DNA of 64,000 nt from Streptomyces sp. S.PB5. Lineage in GTDB: Bacteria > Actinomycetota > Actinomycetes > Streptomycetales > Streptomycetaceae. The position numbers were made by a program, and so were the translations under genes. The stretch is taken from positions 62,001 to 126,000 of the forward strand of contig NZ_JAQMWP010000005.1 of assembly GCF_030403745.1 (NCBI RefSeq), given 5' to 3'. The notes under the pieces are model-generated. The model did not search any database and was not told the DNA's origin. It saw only the letters and a program-made list of their open reading frames with translations. Shown here one piece after another: positions 44,125 through 53,060 of the stretch. Each line of letters opens with the position of its first letter. Positions within the stretch are counted from its first letter, which is position 1.

Positions 44125-44342
44125 CGGTCGTTCCCTTCGGGTGGGCGTCATTGCCGCTGCTGATCGTTCTGCTGCGTTCGGCTTGCTGTGCTCGGTTTGC
44201 CATGTTCGCTCAGTGAAGTTTTCTTCACCATCTTCCGCCATGAGTCTGCGCCGGTTTCCGCACGACTGTCAACGGTCGATGTATTGAAAGGAGGATGCCG
44301 CCGGAAGCGGTGTCTGCCTACGGCATCTGGAAGGGTCGGAGG

Positions 44343-44425
44343 TGCCCGGAACCGGACTTGAACCGGTACGCCCGCGAGGGGCAGCGAGGTTTAAGCTCGC
44401 CGTGTCTGCATTCCACCATCCGGGC
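44343..44425 (-). tRNA. bldA: tRNA-Leu(UAA), the bldA tRNA
   Basis: On the minus strand: acceptor GCCCGGA/TCCGGGC with A73, D arm after GGTGGAATGCAGACAC, anticodon stem GCGAG/CTCGC around loop CTTAAAC (anticodon UAA at 44393-44391), a long variable arm (CTGCCCCTCGCGGGCG) and T arm GGTTCAAGTCC. The CCA end is not fully encoded. It reads the rare UUA codon; in Streptomyces this tRNA gates development and antibiotic production. Convergent/unrelated neighbours: pobA upstream of its 3' end and an ABC transporter on the other side. Confidence 0.97.
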
Positions 44426-44842
44426 AGGCCATGGGCTCCGCGTCGAGGTTCGAGCCTATCGGGATACATCCCCCGAACAGCGGACGGGCGGACCGATGTT
44501 GTCTTATTTTATTGACGTCTGAGGGTGCATCAGCCCCTGGAACGGGCCATCCGCACTTGCCAATAGCCTTACGCGCGACGGCCGCCCGCGCATGCGGAAT
44601 GACGGAATTTCACCGCTTGAACGAGGGGGCTCCACCTGTTCTCGACCGGGCGTCCGTCAAGGGCTTCCGTCAGGGGCTTCCGTCATCCCCAGGTATGACA
44701 CGGCCCGGTCCGGTCAGACCCAAGTCGCCCCCCGGAACCGGAACAGCGGGTGACTACACGGCGCTGAGCCGCCGAGACGATGGATTCACATCCCACGAAC
44801 CATCCCTCGAACGCATCGTCGTACCGTCAGGAGCGCCCACCA
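44426..44842. other. Intergenic region between bldA and an ABC transporter
   Basis: 417 bp. It should contain the bldA promoter (minus strand, nearest about 100 bp) and the promoter of the MacB-type transporter. A 13-bp direct repeat with TCCGTCA in each unit (44651-44663, 44664-44676, 44677-44689) is the only repeat seen. A TTATTTTATTGACG stretch at 44504-44517 is unusually AT-rich for this genome and may be part of a promoter. Confidence 0.5.
44651..44689. repeat. 13-bp tandem repeat, three copies
   Basis: CGTCCGTCAAGGG, CTTCCGTCAGGGG, CTTCCGTCATCCC; the shared TCCGTCA recurs every 13 bp upstream of the ABC exporter gene. Confidence 0.65.
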
Positions 44843-45643
44843 GTGACCACCACTCCCATCGCCGACCGGACCACCGCCGTGGCCGCTCGCGCCACGGATC
44901 TGTCGAAGATCTACGGACAGGGCGAGACCCAGGTGGTCGCCCTGGACCGGGTCTCCGTCGACTTCCGGCAGGCCGAGTTCACCGCGATCATGGGCCCGTC
45001 CGGGTCCGGCAAGTCCACGCTGATGCACTGTGTGGCCGGACTGGACACCTTCTCCTCCGGGTCCGTGCGCATCGGGGACACCGAGCTGGGCTCCCTGAAG
45101 GACAAGCAGCTCACCAAGCTCCGCCGGGACAAGATCGGCTTCATCTTCCAGGCGTTCAACCTGCTGCCGACGCTCACCGCGATCGAGAACATCACGCTGC
45201 CCATGGACATCGCGGGCCGCAAGCCGGACCGGCAGTGGCTGGACAGCGTGATCCAGATGGTCGGCCTCAAGGACCGTCTCTCGCACAGGCCTTCACAGCT
45301 CTCCGGCGGCCAGCAGCAGCGCGTCGCCGTCGCCCGCGCCCTCGCCTCCAAGCCCGACATCATCTTCGGCGACGAGCCCACCGGAAACCTCGACTCCCGC
45401 TCCGGCGCCGAGGTGCTGGGCTTTCTCCGCAACTCCGTGAGGGAGTTGGGGCAGACCGTCGTGATGGTGACCCATGACCCCGTGGCGGCCGCATACGCCG
45501 ACCGGGTCGTCTTCCTCGCCGACGGGCGGATCGTGGACGAGCTGTACCGGCCCACCGCCGACAGCGTCCTCGACACGATGCGCCTCCTTCCTGGGGGAAA
45601 CCCCCAGACCCCCGAGTTCGACGCGAAGGGCCGTACCTCCTGA
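44843..45643 (+). CDS. MacB/LolD-type ABC transporter ATP-binding protein
   Basis: 266 residues. Walker A MGPSGSGKSTLM, Q-loop IFQAFNLLPTLTA, signature LSGGQQQRVAVARAL, Walker B DIIFGDEPTGNLD, H-loop VMVTHDPVAAAYADR. These strings are those of MacB/LolD/FtsE-type ATPases that drive FtsX-like permeases by mechanotransmission. GTG at 44843 with AGGAG upstream is favoured over an ATG at 44780. The C-terminal 45 residues contain a palindromic repeat (GGNPQT). Its TGA overlaps the permease ATG. Confidence 0.92.
   Translation: MTTTPIADRTTAVAARATDLSKIYGQGETQVVALDRVSVDFRQAEFTAIMGPSGSGKSTLMHCVAGLDTFSSGSVRIGDTELGSLKDKQLTKLRRDKIGFIFQAFNLLPTLTAIENITLPMDIAGRKPDRQWLDSVIQMVGLKDRLSHRPSQLSGGQQQRVAVARALASKPDIIFGDEPTGNLDSRSGAEVLGFLRNSVRELGQTVVMVTHDPVAAAYADRVVFLADGRIVDELYRPTADSVLDTMRLLPGGNPQTPEFDAKGRTS
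45591..45607. repeat. G5-type palindrome inside the ATPase gene
   Basis: CTGGGGGAAACCCCCAG, a perfect 7-bp palindrome with a 3-base centre, coding Pro-Gly-Gly-Asn-Pro-Gln near the ATPase C-terminus. Confidence 0.65.
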
Positions 45644-48171
45644 TGTTCCGCACCGCCCTGCGCAATGTCCTCGCGCACAAGGCACGCCTCCTCATGACCG
45701 TCCTCGCCGTGCTGCTCGGCGTGGCCTTCGTGTCGGGGACGCTGGTCTTCACCAACACCCTCTCCAACGCCCTGCAGAACAGCAGCGCCAAGGGCTACGA
45801 CCAGGTTGACGTGGCCGTGCAGCCCAACTACCAGGAGAGCAAGGGCGACAAGGTCGGCAAGAACCCCGAACTCACCCAGGCGCTCCTCGACAGGAGCGCC
45901 AAGGTGGACGGGGCCGCGTCGGCCGTCGGGGTCGTGGGCGGCTTCACCGCCATCGCCGACAAGGACGGCAAGCTCATCGGCGGCGGCTTCCAGTCGCAGG
46001 GCGGGAACTACTGGGGTGACAAGGACCCCCGGTACCCGCTTGAGGAAGGCGTCGCACCGCACGGCGAGAACCAGGTCGCCATCGACTCCGAGACCGCGAA
46101 GCGCGCCGGGTACAAGGTCGGCGACACCATCCGCATCTCCGTCGACGGGCCCGTCCTCACCCCCACCGTCACCGGCGTCTTCACCACCGACGACGGCAAT
46201 GTCGCCGCCGGCGGCAGCCTCGCGCTCTTCGACACGGCCACCGCCCAGAAGCTGTTCGGCAAGCCGGGCACGTACGACGAGATCGATGTGAAGGCCGCGG
46301 CCGGTACGTCCCAGACGGCGCTGAAGGCCGCCCTGGACAAGGCGCTCCCGATGAACCTCGTCGAGACGACCACCGGGCAGCGACTCGCCGACGACCAGGC
46401 CGAGGTCATCGCCTCGTCGATGTCGGGGCTGAAGCAGGGTCTGCTGGTCTTCGCGGGCATCGCGCTCTTCGTCGGTACGTTCATCATCGCCAACACCTTC
46501 ACGATGCTGGTCGCCCAGCGCACCAAGGAGCTCGCGCTGCTGCGGGCGGTCGGTGCCTCGCGGCGCCAGGTGACGCGGTCGGTGCTGGTGGAGGCGTTCG
46601 TGGTCGGCGCGGTCGCCGGGGTGGCCGGTCTGGTCGCGGGTATCGGCATCGGTGCCGGGCTGCGATCGCTCATGGGCGTCCTGGGGGCGACCGTCCCGGA
46701 CGGGCCGCTGATCATCTCCGGCGGCACGGTCGCCACCGCCCTCGCGGTCGGCATCCTCATCACGATGCTGGCGGCGTGGCTGCCGGGCCGCCGGGCGGCG
46801 AAGATCCCGCCGGTCGCCGCGATGAGCAGCGTCCACGCGCAGGCGACGACCAAGTCGCTGGTGCTGCGCAACACACTGGGCGCGCTGTTCGCCGGGGCGG
46901 GTGTCGCCGTGGTCCTCGCGGCCACCTCGATGGAGGGCTCCGACGGTCAGGCTCCGATGGGCATCGGCGCGGTGCTGCTGATCATCGGCGTGTTCATCCT
47001 GACCCCGCTGCTGTCCCGCCCGCTGATCGCGGCCGCCGCGCCGGCCTTGAGGATCTTCGGCACGGCGGGCAAGCTGGCCCGCCAGAACTCGGTCCGCAAC
47101 CCCCGTCGTACGGCCGCCACGGCCTCCGCTCTGATGATCGGCCTGACCCTCATCACGGGCATGACGGTGATGGCGGGCAGCCTGCAGAAGTCGATCGACA
47201 AGATGGCGTCCGCGGCGATCCGCGCCGACTACGTGGTGTCGATGGCGAACGGCAACGAGCTCTCGCCGGACGTGGCGAAGGAGTTGACGCAGGTCGACGA
47301 CGTCACCGACGTCAGCCCCATGCGCAACTCCCCCTCGCGCATCGATGGTGAGACGGAGTACCTCACCGGCGTCAACGGAGCCTCCTTCGGCAAGCTGACC
47401 GACCTCAAGGTCGACAGCGGCACGTTCGAGGTGGGCGGCACGCAGGTCGTCGTGGACTCCGACCGCGCCAAGGAGCAGGGCTGGAAGGCCGGTTCGAGCT
47501 TCACCGTCGCCTACGAGGACGGCAAGAAGCAGCGGCTGACGGTCGCCGGGGTCTACGAGGGCAACGAGTTCTTCAGCGGCATCCTCCTCGACAACGCCAC
47601 CCTCACCCCCCATCTGACGGACAGCGCCGACATGATGGTCATGGTGAAGACGGCCGACGGGGCGTCGAGCGCGACCAAGGACAAGCTGGAGAAGGCCCTC
47701 GGCTCCAACCCGGCCATCAAGGTCCAGAGCAAGCAGGACCTCTCCGACGACATCGCGCAGATGTTCACGCTGATCCTGAACATGGTCTACGGCCTGCTCG
47801 CCATGGCGGTGATCGTCGCCGTCCTCGGTGTCATCAACACCCTGGCCATGTCGGTCTTCGAGCGCTCCCAGGAGATCGGCATGCTCCGCGCGATCGGCCT
47901 GGACCGCAGGGGCATCAAGCGGATGGTCCGCCTGGAGTCCCTGGTGATCTCCCTGTTCGGCGGCGTCCTCGGCATCGGCCTCGGCGTGTTCTTCGGCTGG
48001 GCGGCCGGCGAACTGCTGGGCACGCGCATGGCGACGTACGAACTCGTCCTGCCCTGGGGCCGGATGGCCCTCTTCCTCGTCGGCGCGGCGGCGGTCGGCG
48101 TCCTGGCGGCCCTGTGGCCGGCCCGGCGCGCGGCGAAGCTGAACATGCTGACGGCCATCAAGTCGGAATAG
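45643..48171 (+). CDS. FtsX-like permease of a MacB-type exporter
   Basis: 842 residues: two FtsX modules. N-terminal TM (AVLLGVAFVSGTLVFT), a large extracytoplasmic MacB_PCD-like part (about 40-240), three TM segments (250-390: LLVFAGIALFVGTFIIANTF then AFVVGAVAGVAGLVAGIGIG), two more around 410-460, a second periplasm-like domain (about 500-690) and a final FtsX set ending LNMLTAIKSE. This architecture suits export or cell-envelope signalling rather than import. Overlaps the ATPase gene by one base; a strong terminator follows. Confidence 0.93.
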   Translation: MFRTALRNVLAHKARLLMTVLAVLLGVAFVSGTLVFTNTLSNALQNSSAKGYDQVDVAVQPNYQESKGDKVGKNPELTQALLDRSAKVDGAASAVGVVGGFTAIADKDGKLIGGGFQSQGGNYWGDKDPRYPLEEGVAPHGENQVAIDSETAKRAGYKVGDTIRISVDGPVLTPTVTGVFTTDDGNVAAGGSLALFDTATAQKLFGKPGTYDEIDVKAAAGTSQTALKAALDKALPMNLVETTTGQRLADDQAEVIASSMSGLKQGLLVFAGIALFVGTFIIANTFTMLVAQRTKELALLRAVGASRRQVTRSVLVEAFVVGAVAGVAGLVAGIGIGAGLRSLMGVLGATVPDGPLIISGGTVATALAVGILITMLAAWLPGRRAAKIPPVAAMSSVHAQATTKSLVLRNTLGALFAGAGVAVVLAATSMEGSDGQAPMGIGAVLLIIGVFILTPLLSRPLIAAAAPALRIFGTAGKLARQNSVRNPRRTAATASALMIGLTLITGMTVMAGSLQKSIDKMASAAIRADYVVSMANGNELSPDVAKELTQVDDVTDVSPMRNSPSRIDGETEYLTGVNGASFGKLTDLKVDSGTFEVGGTQVVVDSDRAKEQGWKAGSSFTVAYEDGKKQRLTVAGVYEGNEFFSGILLDNATLTPHLTDSADMMVMVKTADGASSATKDKLEKALGSNPAIKVQSKQDLSDDIAQMFTLILNMVYGLLAMAVIVAVLGVINTLAMSVFERSQEIGMLRAIGLDRRGIKRMVRLESLVISLFGGVLGIGLGVFFGWAAGELLGTRMATYELVLPWGRMALFLVGAAAVGVLAALWPARRAAKLNMLTAIKSE

Positions 48172-48184
48172 CCGTACGGCGATG

Positions 48185-48216
48185 AGGGGCCCGCCACGTC
48201 CGAGTGGCGGGCCCCT
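48185..48216 (+). terminator. Perfect 13-bp hairpin after the exporter operon
   Basis: AGGGGCCCGCCAC, loop GTCCGA, GTGGCGGGCCCCT then TCTGTCTG. Lies between the converging permease and methyltransferase genes. Confidence 0.85.
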
Positions 48217-48242
48217 TCTGTCTGTTCACAGCAAGCCGGCGG

Positions 48243-49535
48243 TCAGTTCCAGGTACGGGCCCGCAGCGGCAGCCCGGAGGCGCCCGACTTCGGTGTGCGG
48301 ACGGCCAGGACCTGGTTGACGCCGATGCGGTTGCGCTCGAAGGCGAGCGCGCAGGCGGCCATGTAGAGGAGCCAGACACGGGCGCGGCCGGGGCCCGCGA
48401 GGCGCAGGGCCCGCGGCCAGTCGGCCTGGAGGTTCGTGACCCACTGGCGCAGGGTGAGGGCGTAGTGCTCGCGGATCGACTCGACGTCGCGGACCTCGAA
48501 CCCGGCGCGTTCGAGCTGGGTGACGGTGGTGCCGAGGGGGGCGAGTTCGCCGTCGGGGAAGACGTAGGCGTCGATGAACTCGTCCACGTGGTACGTCGAC
48601 TCGTCGCGCTGCGGACGGCGGGCGATCTGGTGGTTGAGGAGCCGGCCGCCGGGCGCGAGAAGGGCGTACAGGTCGCGGGCGTACTCCAAGTACCGTTCCG
48701 CGCCCACGTGTTCGGCCATCCCGATGGAGGAGATCGCGTCGAACGGCCCGTCGCTGACGTCCCGGTAGTCCTGTACGCGGATCTCGATCCGGTCGGCCAG
48801 CCCCTCCTCGGCGACGCGCTTGCGGGCGTACGCGGCCTGTTCGTGGGAGAGGGTGATGCCGATGACGCTCACGCCGTGCTCGCGGGCGGCGTGGATCGCC
48901 ATCGAGCCCCAGCCGCATCCGACGTCGAGGAGTCGCTGACCGGGTGTCAGGGCGAGCTTGCGGCAGACGAGTTCGAGCTTGTCGCGCTGGGCGTCCTCCA
49001 GGGTGCCCTCGGGGGTCTCCCAGTAGGCGCACGAGTAGACCATCGACGGGCCGAGGACGATCTCGTAGAAGTCGTTGCCGACGTCGTAGTGGTGGCTGAC
49101 GGCGCGTTTGTCGGTGTGCTTGGTGTGGAGGTGGCCGCGGCGCCTGCGGACCTCCTCGGGGGGCGGGGCGGGCGGCAGCGGAAGTCCGCCGAGCTTCACC
49201 AGGCCGCGCAGGGCGGCGCGTACGTCGGGGTCGCGCAGCGCCTCGGCGGTGCTCCGGGCGTCCTCGTCGCGCTCCCAGACGAGGCCCGCGATGAGGTCGA
49301 GGGCGGTGTAGAGATCGCCCTCGATGTCGAGTTCGCCGGCGACCCAGGCACGGGCGAGGCCGAGTTCTCCGGGCTTGAACAGCAGCCGGCGGACGGCACG
49401 GCGGTTGCGTACGACGAGCGCGGGCGCGTCCGGCGGGCCCGCCTGCGAGCCGTCCCAGGCGCGGATACGCACCGGGAGGGGAGCTCCCAGCAGTTGTTCC
49501 AAGAGGGTCTTGAGCCGCAGCGCGGCGTCAGCCAT
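48243..49535 (-). CDS. Cyclopropane-fatty-acyl-phospholipid synthase family methyltransferase
   Basis: 430 residues. N-terminal helical part (1-140), then the CFA-type core: VSHHYDVGNDFYEIVLGPSM, the SAM motif LLDVGCGWGSMAIHA, TLSHEQAAYARKR, and SSIGMAEHVGAERY. C-terminal residues RQWVTNLQADW are typical. It transfers a methylene group from SAM to a membrane lipid double bond. ATG at 49535 with GGAGGTG upstream; an in-frame start at 49574 lacks this. Downstream gene is the ABC exporter, converging. Confidence 0.9.
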   Translation of the reverse strand: MADAALRLKTLLEQLLGAPLPVRIRAWDGSQAGPPDAPALVVRNRRAVRRLLFKPGELGLARAWVAGELDIEGDLYTALDLIAGLVWERDEDARSTAEALRDPDVRAALRGLVKLGGLPLPPAPPPEEVRRRRGHLHTKHTDKRAVSHHYDVGNDFYEIVLGPSMVYSCAYWETPEGTLEDAQRDKLELVCRKLALTPGQRLLDVGCGWGSMAIHAAREHGVSVIGITLSHEQAAYARKRVAEEGLADRIEIRVQDYRDVSDGPFDAISSIGMAEHVGAERYLEYARDLYALLAPGGRLLNHQIARRPQRDESTYHVDEFIDAYVFPDGELAPLGTTVTQLERAGFEVRDVESIREHYALTLRQWVTNLQADWPRALRLAGPGRARVWLLYMAACALAFERNRIGVNQVLAVRTPKSGASGLPLRARTWN

Positions 49536-49662
49536 GGCGCACACCTCCGTGACGAGGATCCCGGAATTGTCCACTTACGTAAACAAGACAGGGCCCGTCG
49601 TCCAGTCCCGCCGCGCCGTCATGATCGGGCAAAGAAGCTGCAGCGCACACGTGTGCACGACG

Positions 49663-49706
49663 CCGAAGGGGCCGCCCGCACCACGGATGGCGGGCGGCCC
49701 CTTCGG
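49663..49706 (-). terminator. Perfect 17-bp hairpin downstream of ndh
   Basis: CCGAAGGGGCCGCCCGC pairs with GCGGGCGGCCCCTTCGG across a 10-base loop, 20 bases after the ndh stop, separating it from the methyltransferase gene. Confidence 0.85.
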
Positions 49707-49725
49707 GCTGTGCGGTGACCGGAGG

Positions 49726-51123
49726 TCAGGAAGCCTTGGCCTTCTCGGCGGCGGGCTTCTCCTCGGCCTTGGCCGCGACCGGCGCGGGCGCCGGCTTTGC
49801 GGCCTCGTAGAACTCCTCGCGCGGCGTCTCCAGGGCACCCAGCGCGACGACCTCGCGCTTGAGGAACATGCCGAGGGTCCAGTCGGCGAAGACGCGGATC
49901 TTGCGGTTCCAGGTCGGCATGGCCAGACCGTGGTAGCCGCGGTGCATGTACCAGGCGAGACGGCCCTTGAGCTTGATCTTCATCTTGCCCATGACGATCA
50001 TCGCGACGCCCTTGTGGAGGCCGAGACCGGCCACCGCACCCTTGTTGGAGTGCGCGTACTCCTTCTGCGGGAAGCCCCGCATGCCGGAGACCACGTTGTC
50101 GCCGAGGACCTTGGCCTGACGCAGCGCGTGCTGGGCGTTCGGCGGGCACCAGGCGTTCTCGACACCGGCCTTGCGGGCGGCCATGTCCGGGACCTGGGCG
50201 TTGTCGCCGGCGGCCCAGATGTAGTCGGTGCCCTGGACCTGGAGGGTGGCCTGGGTGTCGACGTGGCCGCGCGGGCCCAGCGGGAGGCCGTAGCGGGACA
50301 GGACCGGGTTCGGCTTGACGCCGGCGGTCCACACGATGGTGTTGGAGTCGACCTCGAGGCCGTTCTTCAGCACGACGTGGCCGTCGACGCAGGAGTCCAT
50401 CGAGGTGGAGAGGTAGATCTCCACGCCGCGGCTCTCCAGGTGCTCCTTGCCGTAGGCGCCCAGCTTGGGGCCGACCTCGGGAAGGATCTTGTCGGCGGCG
50501 TCGACGAGGATGAAGCGCATGTCCTCACGGGACACGTTCTTGTAGTACTTGGCCGCGTCGCGGGCCAGGTCCTCGACCTCACCGATGGTCTCCGCACCGG
50601 CGAAGCCGCCGCCGATGAAGACGAAGGTGAGCGCCTTGCGGCGGATCTCCTCGTCGGTGGTGGAGTCGGCCTTGTCGAGCTGCTCGAGGACGTGGTTGCG
50701 CAGGCCGATGGCCTCCTCGATGCCCTTCATGCCGATGCCCTGCTCGGCGAGGCCGGGGATCGGGAAGGTGCGGGAGACCGCGCCGAGGGCGACGACCAGA
50801 TAGTCGAAGGGCAGCTCGTACGCCTCGCCGACCAGCGGGGCGATCGTGGCGACCTTGCGGTCCTGGTCGATGGTGGTGACCCGGCCGGTGAGAACCTCCG
50901 CCTTCGGCAGCACGCGTCGCAGCGGGACGACGACATGGCGCGGGGAGATGTTGCCGGCGGCGGTTTCGGGGAGGAAGGGCTGGTAGGTCATGTACGACCG
51001 GGGGTCGACGACCGTGACGGTCGCCTCGCCGTAGCGCATCTTCTTGAGGATGCGCCGAGCTGCGTACAGGCCTACGTACCCACCGCCTACTACGAGGATC
51101 CTGGGACGCTCCGTGGTGCTCAT
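49726..51123 (-). CDS. ndh: Type II NADH dehydrogenase
   Basis: 465 residues. FAD site ILVVGGGYVGLYAARR, NADH site FVFIGGGFAGAETIGEV, WTAGVKPNP, and IWAAGDNAQVPD; the C-terminal part (GLAMPTWNRKIRVFADWTLG) is the membrane-binding region. It passes electrons from NADH to menaquinone without pumping protons. The C-terminal 25 residues are an Ala/Lys/Pro-rich tail. ATG at 51123 with GAGGG upstream. A Rex-like operator lies 320 bp upstream. Confidence 0.93.
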   Translation of the reverse strand: MSTTERPRILVVGGGYVGLYAARRILKKMRYGEATVTVVDPRSYMTYQPFLPETAAGNISPRHVVVPLRRVLPKAEVLTGRVTTIDQDRKVATIAPLVGEAYELPFDYLVVALGAVSRTFPIPGLAEQGIGMKGIEEAIGLRNHVLEQLDKADSTTDEEIRRKALTFVFIGGGFAGAETIGEVEDLARDAAKYYKNVSREDMRFILVDAADKILPEVGPKLGAYGKEHLESRGVEIYLSTSMDSCVDGHVVLKNGLEVDSNTIVWTAGVKPNPVLSRYGLPLGPRGHVDTQATLQVQGTDYIWAAGDNAQVPDMAARKAGVENAWCPPNAQHALRQAKVLGDNVVSGMRGFPQKEYAHSNKGAVAGLGLHKGVAMIVMGKMKIKLKGRLAWYMHRGYHGLAMPTWNRKIRVFADWTLGMFLKREVVALGALETPREEFYEAAKPAPAPVAAKAEEKPAAEKAKAS

Positions 51124-51442
51124 GCCCTCGAGTATCCACCCGCCCCAGGGGGGTCGCTCGTGCGCCCCTTCACAAGCTCTTGGAAGGGGTGTGTTATCCT
51201 CCGCGACCCACGTGATCCAGGTCATGGCGTGAATCGGGAACCACCGTATAGGGCGACCCGTTGTCAATGCCGCGTGAGCTGCCTCTCTGGCTCGCCGAGG
51301 GGGTCGTGAGCCTCTCGAAATCTCTGCTCGCGAAGGCCTCCGCGACCACCCTCCCGCACCCCTTCTGAACACGTTCAAGGGGCTGTTGGCCCCTCGGAAG
51401 GGTCAGCCGGGCTCTTTTCCTGGTTCCACAGGGCGGAATTCC

Positions 51443-51460
51443 TTGTGAAGAACTTCACGA
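51443..51460. promoter_or_regulatory. Rex-like operator upstream of ndh
   Basis: TTGTGAAGAACTTCACGA contains GTGAA-N4-TTCAC and differs from the Rex consensus TGTGAA-N4-TTCACA only at the last base. Rex represses respiratory genes, ndh included in S. coelicolor from memory, when NADH is low. Confidence 0.6.
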
Positions 51461-51483
51461 ACTTTTCCGGCGGCGCGCGACGA

Positions 51484-51503
51484 AGGGGCCCCGAAGGGCC
51501 CCT
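51484..51503 (-). terminator. Hairpin downstream of ppx
   Basis: AGGGGCCC, loop CGAA, GGGCCCCT: a short GC hairpin with a stable tetraloop, 52 bases after the ppx stop. Confidence 0.65.
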
Positions 51504-51554
51504 CAGACGCGCTCAAACGTTGTTCTGCCTGCTCAGCAGAGGGCCGCGGACCGC

Positions 51555-52496
51555 TTACGCGATCGACCACGCGATGCCGTCGAGGATGTCGTGCTCGCTC
51601 ACGACGACCTCCTCGGCCCCGATCCGCTCCATGATCGACAGCAGTACGAGGGCGCCCGCGGCGATGACGTCCACGCGGCCCGCGTGCATGGAGGGCACGG
51701 CCGCTCGCTCCGCGTGGGTGGAGTGCAGCAGCCACTCGGTGATCTCACGGACCCTGTCACGGGAGACCCGGGAGTGGTGGATGCGCTCGGAGTCGTACTC
51801 GGGCAGCTCCTGCGCGATCGCCGACACCGTCGTCACGGACCCGGCCAGGCCCACCAGCGTCCGCGCCTCCCGCAGCGGGACCGTCTCCTCGGCGAGGTCC
51901 AGGGCGGCCTCGATGTCGGCCCGCATGGCGGCGATCTGCGCCTCGGAGGGCGGGTCGGTGACGGCACCGTCCACGACCAGGTGCCGCTCGGTCATCCGCA
52001 CACAGCCGACGTCGACGGAGCGGGCCGCCCGTACATGGTCGTCGCCGACCACGAACTCGGTCGAACCGCCGCCGATGTCCACGACCAGGTAGGGCTTGGC
52101 GAGGTGGTCGCTGCCCCTGAGCTCCTTGGTGGCGCCGGTGAAGGAGAACTCGGCCTCCTGGTCGCCCGTGATGACCTCGGGTTCGACACCGAGGATGTCC
52201 AGCACCCCGCGCACGAACTCGTCCCGGTTCTCCGCGTCCCTGGACGCCGAGGTCGCGACGAAGCGCAGCCGCTCCGCCCCGTGCTCCTTGATGACCGCCG
52301 CGTACTCACGGCAGGCGGCGAAGGTCCGCTCCAGCGCCTCGGGAGCCAGCCGCCCGGTGCGGTCGACGCCCTGGCCGAGCCGCACGATCGTCATACGGCG
52401 GTCGAGGTCGACGAGTTCACCGGTGATCGGGTCACAGTCGGCGACGAGGAGGCGGATGGAGTTCGTACCGCAGTCCACGGCGGCTACCCGGGTCAC
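51555..52496 (-). CDS. Exopolyphosphatase, Ppx/GppA family
   Basis: 313 residues. ASKHA-fold motifs: VAAVDCGTNSIRLLVAD (phosphate 1), FVATSASRDAENRDEF, VVDIGGGSTEFVVG (phosphate 2) and GLAGSVTTVSAIAQ. It hydrolyses polyphosphate or (p)ppGpp-type substrates. Its length is that of the short actinobacterial Ppx. GTG at 52496 overlaps the DUF501 stop as GTGA. Last gene of the eno-divIC-DUF501-ppx block. Confidence 0.9.
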   Translation of the reverse strand: MTRVAAVDCGTNSIRLLVADCDPITGELVDLDRRMTIVRLGQGVDRTGRLAPEALERTFAACREYAAVIKEHGAERLRFVATSASRDAENRDEFVRGVLDILGVEPEVITGDQEAEFSFTGATKELRGSDHLAKPYLVVDIGGGSTEFVVGDDHVRAARSVDVGCVRMTERHLVVDGAVTDPPSEAQIAAMRADIEAALDLAEETVPLREARTLVGLAGSVTTVSAIAQELPEYDSERIHHSRVSRDRVREITEWLLHSTHAERAAVPSMHAGRVDVIAAGALVLLSIMERIGAEEVVVSEHDILDGIAWSIA

Positions 52497-53023
52497 TGGG
52501 CGGCCTCCTCGGCGGAGATCACGCACGTGCCCTTGCGCCACCACTCCGGCAGCATCGCGAGGGCCTCGTCGCCGAGCGGGTTCACGCCGGGGCCCGCGGC
52601 CAGGGAGTGCGCCACGAGGACGTGCAGGCACTTCACCCGGTCCGGCATGCCGCCCGCGCTCGGGAAGCCCTTTAGCTCCTCGATCTCGTCCCGGCGCCGG
52701 ATGTAGTCCTCGTGCGCGGCACGGTAGGCGGCCGCCAGCTCGGGGTCCTTCTCCAGCCGCTCGGTCATCTCCTTCATCACGCCGTTCGCCTCCAGCGTGC
52801 CGATGGCGGAGTTCGCCTTCGGGCACGTCAGGTAGTACAGCGTCGGGAAGGGGGTGCCGTCGGGCAGACGGGGGGCCGTCTCCACCACGTCCGGCTGCCC
52901 GCAGGGGCACCGGTGCGCGATCGCACGCAGCCCGCGCGGCGGACGCCCCAGCTGCTGCTTGAAGGCCTCGACGTCGGCCTCGGTGGGCTCGGTGCGCTCA
53001 GTGGTCGGCGGGGGCGTTTCCAT
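52493..53023 (-). CDS. DUF501 family protein
   Basis: 176 residues. Cys-rich DUF501 patterns: FKQQLGRPPRGLRAIAHRCPCG, TLYYLTCPKANSAIGTLEA, GVMKEMTERL. The conserved Cys/His (HRCPCG, TCP) suggest a metal site, but function is unknown. It is co-transcribed with divIC and ppx, the order typical of actinobacteria; the ATG at 53023 is 37 bp after divIC. Confidence 0.92.
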   Translation of the reverse strand: METPPPTTERTEPTEADVEAFKQQLGRPPRGLRAIAHRCPCGQPDVVETAPRLPDGTPFPTLYYLTCPKANSAIGTLEANGVMKEMTERLEKDPELAAAYRAAHEDYIRRRDEIEELKGFPSAGGMPDRVKCLHVLVAHSLAAGPGVNPLGDEALAMLPEWWRKGTCVISAEEAAQ

Positions 53024-53060
53024 GCCTGTCTTTCTCTGGGTCAGGTACTGCGGTTCAGGT

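Larger units (their letters stand above)
51124..51554. other. Intergenic region upstream of ndh
   Basis: 431 bp between the ppx stop and the ndh start. It holds a probable ppx terminator hairpin (51484-51503), a Rex-like operator (51443-51460) and a second TGAAC/GTTCA palindrome (51368-51379). The 200 bp nearest ndh show no gene. Confidence 0.6.

Noticed and set aside
51368..51379. TGAACACGTTCA as a second Rex site
   Set aside because: It lacks the GTGAA-N4-TTCAC spacing of Rex operators and is only a general palindrome.
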